The notes below the pieces were generated by a model that saw nothing but the letters and a program-made list of their open reading frames with translations, was not told where the DNA came from and did no database searches. Both the position numbers and the translations under genes were made by a program. Source: WHSW01 sp033856255 (GTDB lineage Bacteria > Actinomycetota > Thermoleophilia > Solirubrobacterales > 70-9). From it: a stretch of 64,000 bases of DNA. Positions 35,294 to 43,539 of this stretch are shown here, piece after piece. Position 1 is the first letter of the stretch. Every line of letters begins with the position of its first letter. The DNA lies in assembly GCA_033856255.1 (NCBI GenBank), contig JAWVFH010000023.1, positions 74,822-138,821 of the forward strand, written 5' to 3'.

Positions 35294-36166
35294 ATGCCAT
35301 TACTTACACGCAGATCGAAGAGGACGAGGGAGCGCGACTCCGGCGAGCACAGCCGGCGCAAGACCCGTGAGGCGGCGGTCCGCCGAGCCACGGGCGCACC
35401 CCCGATCGTCACCGTCTACGACGCGACCGTCGTCTATCCGGGCGGCCACGTCGCCCTCGAGCACCTCTCGCTGGAGATCGCCCGCGGCGAGTTCGCGTTC
35501 ATCACCGGCCCCACCGGCTGCGGCAAGTCGACGCTGATCAAGATGCTGATCCGCGAGATCGAGCCCGCCGCCGGCACGGTGCAGATCGCCGGCAAGGACA
35601 TCAACGCGATGCCCGCCGACCGCACGCCCTACCTGCGCCGCCGGATCGGCACCGTGTTCCAGGACTTCAAGCTGCTGCCGAACCGGAACGTGTACGACAA
35701 CGTCGCCTACGCCCTGCAGGTGATCGGCGAGCCGCGCTCGCAGATCCGCCGCAAGGTGCCGGAGATCCTCCGGCTCGTCGGCCTGCAGGCGAAGATCCAC
35801 AGCTACCCGGACGAGCTCTCGGGCGGTGAGCAGCAGCGCGTCGCGATCGCCCGCGCCTTCGTCAACCACCCGCCGCTCCTGCTCGCCGACGAGCCGACCG
35901 GGAACCTCGACCCCGAGACCTCGATCGGGATCATGCAGCTGCTCTACCGGATCAACCGCACCGGGACGACCGTTCTCGTCGTCACCCACGACCGCGACAT
36001 GGTCGACAAGATGCGCCGCCGCGTGATCGCCCTCGAGGAGGGCCGCCTGGTCCGCGACGAGGCGGGCGCCGGCTATCACGAGGACGAGTCGACGAAGGAG
36101 TTCGCCGCCCGCGTGCGGGCCGAGATGGGCATCGACGAGGACGAGCTCCCCGGCTTCGAGCACTAA
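35294..36166 (+). CDS. ftsE: Cell division ATP-binding protein FtsE
   Basis: A 290-residue ABC ATPase. Walker A G-P-T-G-C-G-K-S-T, signature L-S-G-G-E-Q-Q-R and Walker B L-L-L-A-D-E-P-T-G are intact, as is the FtsE-typical F-Q-D-F-K-L-L. About 35 extra basic residues precede the ABC fold (R-R-S-K-R-T-R-E-R), and about 30 acidic residues follow it. FtsEX recruits and activates peptidoglycan hydrolases at the septum. Confidence 0.93.
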   Translation: MPLLTRRSKRTRERDSGEHSRRKTREAAVRRATGAPPIVTVYDATVVYPGGHVALEHLSLEIARGEFAFITGPTGCGKSTLIKMLIREIEPAAGTVQIAGKDINAMPADRTPYLRRRIGTVFQDFKLLPNRNVYDNVAYALQVIGEPRSQIRRKVPEILRLVGLQAKIHSYPDELSGGEQQRVAIARAFVNHPPLLLADEPTGNLDPETSIGIMQLLYRINRTGTTVLVVTHDRDMVDKMRRRVIALEEGRLVRDEAGAGYHEDESTKEFAARVRAEMGIDEDELPGFEH

Positions 36167-36173
36167 AGACCTG

Positions 36174-37085
36174 ATGGGACGCGTCTTCTTCTTCATCCGC
36201 GAGGCCTTCAGGGCCCTGCGCCGCAGCGCCGCCCCGAGCATCGCCGCGATCGTCACGATCGTGATCACGACGCTGCTCCTCGGCGTCCTCGTCCCGGTCC
36301 TGCGCGCCAGCGAGTCGAAGGCGTCCGAGGTCCGCGACCAGATCGGGCTCAAGATCTTCCTCTATCGCGACTCGACCCCGGCGCAGCGCCAGGCGCTGGA
36401 GAAGAAGCTCAACGGCCTCCCGCACGTCACCGACGCCACCTACTGCTCGCCGACCTGCGCAAAGAAGGACCTGCAGTCGCGGCTGCACGGCGACCTCGCC
36501 GGCTCGATCTCCGAGCTCAACTCGAACCCGCTGCCGCCCTCCTATGACCTGACGCTCGACGACCCGGACAACCTCGAGGCGGTGCGGGCGTCGCTGCTGC
36601 CGACCAACGCGGCCGGCAAGCCGACCCCGATCAGCCCCGCGATCGACCCGCCGATCGGCGAGAGCCGCGAGCAGGCGAACAAGATCCGCGAGGTCACCGG
36701 GGCGGTGAAGATCGTCCTCCTGGTGATTGCCTCGCTGTTGCTGATCGCCTCGCTGCTGCTGGTCGCGAACACGATCCGCCTCTCGATCTACGCCCGCCGG
36801 CGCGAGGTCGAGGTGATGCGCCTGGTCGGCGCCACCAACTGGTTCATCCGCTGGCCGTTCATGATCGAGGGCGTGATCGTCGGCCTGGTCGGCGCGGGAC
36901 TGGCGGTAGGCATACTTCTTCTCGGCAAGGTCACCATCGTGGATCCGCTAGCTAACGACTTCGCACTCGTTGACAACCTCTCGACCATGGGGTTCGTGCC
37001 CCTGGTCGCGATGCTCGTCGCCGCCGCGGTAGTGGTATCCGCGCTCGGCAGCGGCATCACGTTGCGCCGCTTCCTGCGGGTTTGA
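36174..37085 (+). CDS. ftsX: Cell division permease FtsX
   Basis: A 303-residue FtsX. One N-terminal membrane helix is followed by an extracytoplasmic domain of about 120 residues with Cys residues (Y-C-S-P-T-C) near residue 90. Three C-terminal helices follow, the region R-R-R-E-V-E-V-M-R-L-V-G-A-T being the FtsX signature. It starts 7 bases after ftsE. The next gene overlaps its stop. Confidence 0.93.
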   Translation: MGRVFFFIREAFRALRRSAAPSIAAIVTIVITTLLLGVLVPVLRASESKASEVRDQIGLKIFLYRDSTPAQRQALEKKLNGLPHVTDATYCSPTCAKKDLQSRLHGDLAGSISELNSNPLPPSYDLTLDDPDNLEAVRASLLPTNAAGKPTPISPAIDPPIGESREQANKIREVTGAVKIVLLVIASLLLIASLLLVANTIRLSIYARRREVEVMRLVGATNWFIRWPFMIEGVIVGLVGAGLAVGILLLGKVTIVDPLANDFALVDNLSTMGFVPLVAMLVAAAVVVSALGSGITLRRFLRV

Positions 37086-38296
37086 GCTCCGGCGACGCCG
37101 TGAGCGGCGCCGCTAATCAGGGGAGCCGGTTCGGCTCCGGTCTGGTCACGGGCCTGGTCATCGGGCTGGTCATCGCCGCCGCGATCGGGGTCGCCACCGG
37201 GTTGCTGACCGGCAGCTCCGACGAGGACCCGGTCGTCAAGGCGCGCCAGGTCCTCGACGACAACTACTTCCACGACCCCGACAACGCGAAGCTCGACGAC
37301 GCCGCGATCGAGGGCATGGTCGAGCAGCTGAAGAAGCGCTACGGCGACAAGTTCTCCAACTACTTCACCGCCGAGCAGCTGAAGGAGTTCAACGCCGCGA
37401 CCTCGGGCCACTTCTCCGGCGTCGGGCTGACGGTGACCGAGGTGCCTCGGGGTCTGCGGGTGGCGAGCGTGCTCCCCGACACGCCGGCCGAGCACGCCGG
37501 CCTCGAGGAGGGCGACATGATCGTCGCCGTCGACGGCAAGTCGATCGAGGGCGTCGCATCCGACGTCTCGACCACCGAGATCAAGGGGCCACCCGGGACC
37601 GAGGTGACGCTGAAGATCGTCCCCGCGGACGGGTCGAAGGCGCATGAGGTGACGCTCCAGCGCGCCGACGTCCGGGTGCCCGCCGCGCACGGGGGGATCC
37701 GCCGCACCGCCGACGGCCGCAAGGTCGGCTACGTGCGCTTCGAGACCTTCAGCCAGGGCGCCCACGGCGAGCTGCGCAACGAGATCGAGGACCTCTACCG
37801 GCGTGGGGCCGAGGGCCTGGTGCTCGACATGCGCGGCAACGGCGGCGGGCTGCTCAACGAGGCGGTGCTCAGTGCCAGCATCTTCCTCGAGGACGGCAAT
37901 GTCGTCTCGACCCGCAGCCGCACCCAGGGCGACCGCGACTACCCGGCGGTCGGCGACGCGATCGAGCCGCGGCCGACCGTCGTCCTCGTCAACCGCGACA
38001 CGGCGTCGGCGGCCGAGATCCTGACCGCGGCGCTGCAGCAGAACGACCTCGCCGAGGTCGTCGGCACCCGCACCTACGGCAAGGGCACCTTCCAGGAGGT
38101 CATGAACCTGCCCGCCGGCGGCGCCCTCGACATCACGATCGGCGAGTACCTGACCGCGAACGGCACCTCGATCCTCGGCAAGGGCGTGAAGCCGGACGTG
38201 CGGGTCAATCGGGCGCAGGCCGAGTCGGGCAGCCGGGCCGGGATCGAGCGCGGGATCGCGGTGCTCGCGCCGCAGCTCGACGCCGGCCAGCCTTGA
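37082..38296 (+). CDS. C-terminal processing peptidase (S41, PDZ domain)
   Basis: A 404-residue periplasmic serine protease. An N-terminal membrane anchor (G-L-V-T-G-L-V-I-G-L-V-I-A-A-A) is followed by a PDZ domain (G-L-T-V-T-E, L-E-E-G-D-M-I-V-A-V-D-G) and the S41 catalytic core. The Ser is in D-T-A-S-A-A-E-I and the Lys in T-Y-G-K-G-T. It starts at TTG overlapping the ftsX stop, and may process cell-wall hydrolases or their regulators alongside FtsEX. Confidence 0.9.
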   Translation: MSSGDAVSGAANQGSRFGSGLVTGLVIGLVIAAAIGVATGLLTGSSDEDPVVKARQVLDDNYFHDPDNAKLDDAAIEGMVEQLKKRYGDKFSNYFTAEQLKEFNAATSGHFSGVGLTVTEVPRGLRVASVLPDTPAEHAGLEEGDMIVAVDGKSIEGVASDVSTTEIKGPPGTEVTLKIVPADGSKAHEVTLQRADVRVPAAHGGIRRTADGRKVGYVRFETFSQGAHGELRNEIEDLYRRGAEGLVLDMRGNGGGLLNEAVLSASIFLEDGNVVSTRSRTQGDRDYPAVGDAIEPRPTVVLVNRDTASAAEILTAALQQNDLAEVVGTRTYGKGTFQEVMNLPAGGALDITIGEYLTANGTSILGKGVKPDVRVNRAQAESGSRAGIERGIAVLAPQLDAGQP

Positions 38297-40047
38297 TGGC
38301 GCTCCCAGCCGAGGGCTCGGATCGCCTCGTCGCGGTCGCCGCCCGCCGTGGGCGGTTCCTGGTCGCCGAGCCGCTGTTCGAGCGCGGCGCCGAGCAGGTT
38401 GCGATCGCGGGCGGCGTCCGCGTCCGGGGCGGGGAGATGGTGGTGATCGAGCGTCGCGGCGCCCGCGGGAGCGTCGTCGCCGAGATCGGCGATCCCGCCT
38501 CCGCTCGCGACGTCGCGGCGGCGCTGATCTGGGAGCACGGGGGCGAGCGCGGCTTCGGCGCCGACCTCGAGACCGAGGCGCACGACGCGATCGCCGGCGC
38601 CGAGCGGGTCGAGCCCGAGCGCCGGGACCTGACCGCCCTCGACACCTTCACCGTCGATCCGGTCACCGCCCGCGACTTCGACGACGCGGTCTCCGCCTCG
38701 ACCGACGGCGACGGGATCCGGCTCTGGATTCACATCGCCGACGTGGCCGCGCACGTGCGGCCCGGCTCGGGGCTCGACGAGGAGGCCGCCCGGCGCGCCA
38801 ACAGCGTCTACGTCCCGGGGACGGTGGAGCCGATGCTGCCGCATGCCCTCTCGGCCGACGCCTGCAGCCTCGTTCCGGGCGCCGACCGGCTCGCGGTCAC
38901 GACCGAGATCCTGCTCGGCGCCGACCGCGAGCCCCGCTCGGCGAGCTTCTACCGCAGCCGGATCCGCTCCGACGAGCGCCTCTCCTACGACCAGCTGGAC
39001 GACTTCTTCGCCGGCCGCGCGCACGCGCCGGAGCTGATCGCGGCGCCGCTCGAGCTCGCGCGCCGCGCCGCCGCGGCCCTGCGGGATCGCCGCCGGGGGT
39101 CGGCTCTGGAGATCTCGACGCCCGAGCCCGAGTTCGAGTTCGACTCCGACGGGGGTGTGGTGCGCGCGCACACGGTCGAGCAGACCGAGGCCCACGGGCT
39201 GATCGAGCAGCTGATGATCTGCGCCAACGAGCGCGTCGCCGAGCACTGCGAGCGCCGCGGGGTGCCGACCATCTACAGGGTCCACGAGCGCCCGGACCCG
39301 GCCCGGGTCGCGAGCCTGGTCGCAAAGCTCGCCGCGCTCGGCGTCCCGACCCCACCGCTGCCCAAGGAGATCGCTTCGATCTCACAGGCCGAGGCGGCGG
39401 AGATCGTCGCCAAGGCCAGCACGATGGTCGCCCGGGAGGCCGAGCGCCGCGGCCACGGCCGAGCGGCGTATACATCGCTTGTGCTCCGCTCGCTGAAGCC
39501 CGCCCTGTACTCGGACCGCAACCTCGGCCACGCCGGCCTCGGGAGCCCGGCCTACGCCCATTTCACATCGCCGATTCGCCGCTACCCGGACCTGGTTGCG
39601 CATCGGGCGCTGCTGTCGACCCTGGGGGCGGGCGAGGCCGAGCCCGAGCGCGGCGAGGCTCGCGAGGCAGCCGAGTGGTGCTCTGAGCGCGACCGCGAGG
39701 CGATGCGATGTGAGCGCGACGCCGACGACGCCTGCGCGGCGTTCCTGCTCGAGCGCGAGCTGTTCGAGGCCGGCCCGAAGCACGAGTTCGAGGGCGAGGT
39801 CTCGGGGGTGATCGCGCCCGGGGCCTTCGTGAGCTTCGGCGGCGAGCTGGGCGACGTCTACGAGGGCTTCCTGCCGGCCCGCCGGTTGCGAGGCGAGCGC
39901 TTCGACCTGAACGAGACCGAGACCGCGATCGTGGGCCGGCGCAGCGGCAAGCAGCTGCGCCTCGGCGACCCGGTAACGGTCCGCGTCGACGGGATCGAGG
40001 CGCCCCGCGGGCGCGTCGACCTTGTCCCGGTCGGGGAGCTCAGCTGA
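38296..40047 (+). CDS. RNase II/R family 3'-5' exoribonuclease
   Basis: A 583-residue exonuclease. The RNB domain has T-A-R-D-F-D-D-A-V with the metal-binding acidic residues, H-I-A-D-V-A-A-H-V and F-T-S-P-I-R-R-Y-P-D-L-V, and the C-terminal S1 domain begins near residue 497. It is shorter than RNase R of E. coli, with reduced N-terminal cold-shock domains. It sits directly before smpB, consistent with decay of non-stop mRNA. The ATG overlaps the ctp stop (TGATG). Confidence 0.9.
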   Translation: MALPAEGSDRLVAVAARRGRFLVAEPLFERGAEQVAIAGGVRVRGGEMVVIERRGARGSVVAEIGDPASARDVAAALIWEHGGERGFGADLETEAHDAIAGAERVEPERRDLTALDTFTVDPVTARDFDDAVSASTDGDGIRLWIHIADVAAHVRPGSGLDEEAARRANSVYVPGTVEPMLPHALSADACSLVPGADRLAVTTEILLGADREPRSASFYRSRIRSDERLSYDQLDDFFAGRAHAPELIAAPLELARRAAAALRDRRRGSALEISTPEPEFEFDSDGGVVRAHTVEQTEAHGLIEQLMICANERVAEHCERRGVPTIYRVHERPDPARVASLVAKLAALGVPTPPLPKEIASISQAEAAEIVAKASTMVAREAERRGHGRAAYTSLVLRSLKPALYSDRNLGHAGLGSPAYAHFTSPIRRYPDLVAHRALLSTLGAGEAEPERGEAREAAEWCSERDREAMRCERDADDACAAFLLERELFEAGPKHEFEGEVSGVIAPGAFVSFGGELGDVYEGFLPARRLRGERFDLNETETAIVGRRSGKQLRLGDPVTVRVDGIEAPRGRVDLVPVGELS

Positions 40048-40048
40048 G

Positions 40049-40525
40049 ATGGCGAAAAAGGGCAAGCGCAAGGCCGCGCCGGGCGACGTCGCCAGCAACC
40101 GCCGGGCCTCGCACAAGTACGAGCTCGTCGAGCGCTTCGAGGCCGGGATCGAGCTGCAGGGGACCGAGGTGAAGTCGTTGCGCGAGGGCAAGACCCAGAT
40201 CGGCGACGCCTACGCGGTGATCGAGGACGGCGAGGTGTGGCTGCGAAACGCTCACATCCCGCCCTATGAGCAGGCGGCCGAGAACCATGATCCGGAGCGC
40301 CCGCGGAAGCTGCTTCTGCATCGCTACGAGATCGAGCGGCTGATCGGCCGCATGCAGCGCAAGGGCCTGACCCTGATCCCCACCCGGGTCTACTTCAAGG
40401 GCTCCCGGGCGAAGGTCGAGCTGGCGCTGGCGACCGGCAAGCAGCAGCACGACCGCCGCCGCGAGATCCGCGATCGAGACGTCCAGCGCGATGTCGAGCG
40501 CGAGCTGAGCGATCGACAACGCTGA
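40049..40525 (+). CDS. smpB: SsrA-binding protein SmpB
   Basis: A 158-residue protein that binds tmRNA and brings it to stalled ribosomes. Family signatures are present: N-R-R-A-S-H-K-Y-E-L-V-E-R, G-I-E-L-Q-G-T-E-V-K-S-L-R, Y-A-V-I-E-D-G-E-V-W-L-R-N-A and the C-terminal K-Q-Q-H-D-R-R-R-E-I-R-D-R-D. It starts one base after the exonuclease stop. The tmRNA gene is 7.5 kb downstream. Confidence 0.95.
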   Translation: MAKKGKRKAAPGDVASNRRASHKYELVERFEAGIELQGTEVKSLREGKTQIGDAYAVIEDGEVWLRNAHIPPYEQAAENHDPERPRKLLLHRYEIERLIGRMQRKGLTLIPTRVYFKGSRAKVELALATGKQQHDRRREIRDRDVQRDVERELSDRQR

Positions 40526-40642
40526 CGTCTCGCCGCCGCCCAGGCGTGCGGCAGGCACGAGATCGTTCGTGCAGGCGCAGGGAACCGGGATCTGGCCGCG
40601 AAAACGCTGGCGAGCCCAGGTAGCTCATGAGACGATTCCCCC

Positions 40643-43312
40643 ATGCGCTCTTTCGGAATGGAAGGCAATAACAAGAAGGGCGATGACGCCGAGCAGGGCC
40701 CGGAGACGGGTCAACCCCCTCGCGCGGGCGCACCCGCTGAGCCACCGCCCCCCGCTTCAGATCCCGCTGGGGGCCCTCCGGCGCCGCCCGAGCCCCAGCC
40801 ACCCTCAGCGCAGCCGCCGCAGTATCCGTTCGAGCCGCCGCCCGCCGCCGAGTCCGGCCCCCCCGAGCCTGAGCCGCCGTCTTCCGAGCCGGCGCCGCGT
40901 CGGCCGGACGCCCTGCCGCCCGGTCTGATCCGCCGGCCGCCGCCAGCGGAGCCTGCCCCCCCTGCACCCGCTCCGTCACCCTCCTCGGCCCCTGGTCCCC
41001 AGCCGCCTTCTCCGGCCCCCGCTTCTCCCGCCGCGCAGCCGCCCGCCCCTCCGGCCGCTGATCCGGCGCCGCCGGCCGCTCAGCCCGCACCGCCCCACGA
41101 TCGGCCAGCGGAGGAGGGGCCCCCGGTCTCGGTGCCGCCGCCCGGCGTTCCCGCAGCGCCGCCGCCGATGCCGATCGCGGCCAAGCCCGCCTCGCGGCGC
41201 GAGCAGCGACGCCGCCAGCAGGAGGAGGCGAAGGCTAAGCGGCTTGCGGCTCGCCAGCAGAAGGCGGCGGAGAAGGCCGCGAAGAAGGGCAAGGCCCCGG
41301 CGCCGGCCGCCCCCGCCCCCGCCCCCGCTGCCGCCCATCCCGCCGCGGCCGTTCCCGCGCCGCCGGCCCCCGAGTCGGAGAACAAGGGTCCGATCGGCAG
41401 CTACATGGATTACCGCAACCGCAAGATCCTCGAGCAGAAGAACAAGAAGGCGCAGAAGAAGGCTGAGCGAGCGGCGAAGAAGGGCAATGCCCCGGCGCCC
41501 GCCGCTCCCGCTCCCGCTCCCGCTGCCGCCCAGCCCGCCGCGGCCGCTCCCACGGCACCCGCCGCCGAGCCGGTTGCTGCCGAGCCGGAGAAGAAGGGCC
41601 CGATCGGCGGCTACATGGACTACCGCAACCGCAAGATCCTCGAGCAGAAGAACAAGAAGGCGCAGAAGAAGGCTGAGCGTGCGGCGAAGAAGGGCAAGGC
41701 CCCCGTGCCGCCCGCCGCCCCGGTCGCCGCGCCGCCCGCCGCCCCGGCCCCCGCCCAACCCCCCGCGGCAGTTCCCGCACCACCCGCCGCGGCCGCGCCC
41801 GCCCCCCGGACCCCGGTCGCGCCGCCGGTCGCAGGCCAGCCCGCCGCCACCGCGCCGGTGGCCGCCGCGCCGGAGAAGAAGGGCGGCCCGATCGGCCGCT
41901 ACATGGCCTACCGCAACCGCAAGATCCTGGAGCAGAAGAACAAGAAGGCGCAGAAGAAGGAGCAGCGAGCCTTGGCCGCCGCCGAGAAGCGCCAGAAGAG
42001 CGACCAGGCGAAGGCCGCGAGCGCCCAGAAGGAGCTCGCCAAGAAGGCCGCTCGCAAGGGAAAGCGGGGCAAGGGCCCGCCGGCCGCGGCGCCGGCGCCA
42101 CCGGTCCCGCCGTCAGCGCCTCCGGCTGCCGCTCCCGGAGGCGGGGCCGCGACCCTGCCCGCGACGGTGGCCGCCGCTGGCGCCGCGAGTGCGGCAGGGG
42201 TCGCCGGTGCGCTCGGCGCGGCTGGGCGTGGATCCGAACCGGAGACCGAGGCGATGCAGGCGGTCCCGCCGCCCGTTCGCAATCTCGCCGACGTGAGCTC
42301 GTTCGAGCCGGTCGAGCCTCCCGCCGCGACGGAGCCCGAGCCCAGAGCGCCCGAGCCCGAACCGCCCGTTCCCAGCGAGCGCCGGCCGGCGGTCAGCGCA
42401 CCGTCAGCCGATGAGCAGACGATCCGTGAGGCCGCCGAGCGCGAGGCGCTCGCCCGGCTGGCGGAGGCCGAGCGCCGCAGCGACGCCGAGCGCGCGCAGG
42501 CGGGCGAGGTGGAGACCAGGCATCAGGCTGAAGACGTCGAGCGGGTGCAGGCCGAGGCGGAGGAACGGATCGACCAGGCCCGCGCCGAGGCCGAGGAGCG
42601 CGTCCGCCGCACGGCGGAGGCGACGCGCCGCGCGGCAGAGGAGCGCCAGCGCGCCGAGATCGAACGCCACGAGCCCAAGCGCGAGGCGATGCTGGGCGAG
42701 CTCCAGCGCGCGGAGGACCAGCTCCAGGAGCACCGTGTCGAGGAGGAGAAGCTGGCCCAGGAGCTCAACGAGACCGAGAAGCGGGTGGCCGAGAACCAGC
42801 GCAAGACCGACGAGGCCCTGCGCCGCGCCACGGCCCGCCTCGAGGAGGTCGAGGCCCGCGCCGCCGAGGCCGAGCAGCGCGCCGTGCGCGCGGAGGAGCT
42901 GGCTGCCGCGAAGGCCGAGGAGGCCGACCGCAACGACCGCCTGCGCGGGATGCTCGACCGGATCGCCGATGCGGAGCGCCGCGCGAGCTCGGCCGAGCAG
43001 CGCGCGCGCGAGGCCGTCGACCGGGCGGCCGAGCCGCTGGCGGAGGTCGACACGTCGAAGATCTTCGATCAACCCGACGCCGATGCCGAGCCCGAGCCGG
43101 AGTCCCTGCCACCGTCCACCGGTGGTCCGGTGGCGATCAACACGGCCACCTACGAGGAGCTGCGCACGCTTGGCCTCTCGGTCACCCAGACGGGCCGCGT
43201 GCTCGCCTACCGGGAACGGATCGGCGGCTTCGGCACGCTCGACGACCTCGACCGGATCCCCGGCTTCGACCAGTCCTTCCTCGACGAGCTGAAGACCAAG
43301 GTCGTCATCTAG
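40643..43312 (+). CDS. Pro/Ala-rich repeat and coiled-coil protein with C-terminal helix-hairpin-helix
   Basis: An 889-residue modular protein without a clear named family. Residues 15-170 are Pro/Ala rich. Residues 175-490 hold a basic repeat with the core G-P-I-G-x-Y-M-x-Y-R-N-R-K-I-L-E-Q present three times, each followed by Lys-rich and Ala/Pro-rich spacers. Residues 590-800 form a long charged coiled coil. The last 60 residues are a ComEA-like helix-hairpin-helix (A-I-N-T-A-T-Y-E-E-L, I-P-G-F-D-Q-S-F). It may link DNA to another cell structure; this is inference. The start codon could also be the ATG a few codons later. Confidence 0.65.
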   Translation: MRSFGMEGNNKKGDDAEQGPETGQPPRAGAPAEPPPPASDPAGGPPAPPEPQPPSAQPPQYPFEPPPAAESGPPEPEPPSSEPAPRRPDALPPGLIRRPPPAEPAPPAPAPSPSSAPGPQPPSPAPASPAAQPPAPPAADPAPPAAQPAPPHDRPAEEGPPVSVPPPGVPAAPPPMPIAAKPASRREQRRRQQEEAKAKRLAARQQKAAEKAAKKGKAPAPAAPAPAPAAAHPAAAVPAPPAPESENKGPIGSYMDYRNRKILEQKNKKAQKKAERAAKKGNAPAPAAPAPAPAAAQPAAAAPTAPAAEPVAAEPEKKGPIGGYMDYRNRKILEQKNKKAQKKAERAAKKGKAPVPPAAPVAAPPAAPAPAQPPAAVPAPPAAAAPAPRTPVAPPVAGQPAATAPVAAAPEKKGGPIGRYMAYRNRKILEQKNKKAQKKEQRALAAAEKRQKSDQAKAASAQKELAKKAARKGKRGKGPPAAAPAPPVPPSAPPAAAPGGGAATLPATVAAAGAASAAGVAGALGAAGRGSEPETEAMQAVPPPVRNLADVSSFEPVEPPAATEPEPRAPEPEPPVPSERRPAVSAPSADEQTIREAAEREALARLAEAERRSDAERAQAGEVETRHQAEDVERVQAEAEERIDQARAEAEERVRRTAEATRRAAEERQRAEIERHEPKREAMLGELQRAEDQLQEHRVEEEKLAQELNETEKRVAENQRKTDEALRRATARLEEVEARAAEAEQRAVRAEELAAAKAEEADRNDRLRGMLDRIADAERRASSAEQRAREAVDRAAEPLAEVDTSKIFDQPDADAEPEPESLPPSTGGPVAINTATYEELRTLGLSVTQTGRVLAYRERIGGFGTLDDLDRIPGFDQSFLDELKTKVVI
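41382..41990 (+). repeat. In-frame tandem repeats within the coiled-coil/HHH gene
   Basis: Three copies of a unit encoding the motif Y-R-N-R-K-I-L-E-Q-K-N-K-K-A-Q-K-K start near 41386, 41596 and 41884. They are separated by Ala/Pro-encoding spacers of differing length. DNA identity between units is high over the first 90 or so bases, suggesting recent unit duplication or gene conversion. Confidence 0.75.
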
Positions 43313-43344
43313 CCGAGTACCCTCGTTGCACACCGCCCACCGGG

Positions 43345-43389
43345 CTCTCTCGTCCTCTCTTTCCCTGTGAGCGTTGCTCAACGAGAGAG
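43345..43389. repeat. Inverted repeat between the HHH gene and the small membrane gene
   Basis: CTCTCTCGT (43345-43353) and ACGAGAGAG (43381-43389) form a 9-bp perfect stem with a 27-base loop. It follows the HHH gene stop by about 30 bases and could end or attenuate its transcript. There is no T-tract. Confidence 0.4.
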
Positions 43390-43407
43390 GGCGAGAATAG
43401 AGCGGTT

Positions 43408-43539
43408 ATGAGCGACGGTCTATGGGTCGTGCTCGGCTTCCTAGCCCTTCTGTTCATCCTCTTTCTCCTCTATCGAGCGGTTACCGCGTCGGAAGCGCTC
43501 GACAGCCGGCGCCGAGAGAGGGAGCGCGAACGGAACTAG
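43408..43539 (+). CDS. Small single-pass membrane protein (43 aa)
   Basis: ATG 43408 to TAG 43539 encodes 43 residues: M-S-D-G-L-W, one hydrophobic helix (V-V-L-G-F-L-A-L-L-F-I-L-F-L-L-Y), then a short tail ending in an alternating Arg/Glu run. AATAGA (43396-43401) lies six bases upstream. The composition and location suggest a real small protein, but no family is recognised. Its stop overlaps the end of the convergent flavoprotein gene by 4 bases. Confidence 0.55.
   Translation: MSDGLWVVLGFLALLFILFLLYRAVTASEALDSRRRERERERN

Noticed and set aside
41080..42100. A CRISPR-like repeat array in the repeat region
   Set aside because: The repeats are in frame inside a protein-coding gene, with unequal spacers and protein-level conservation.
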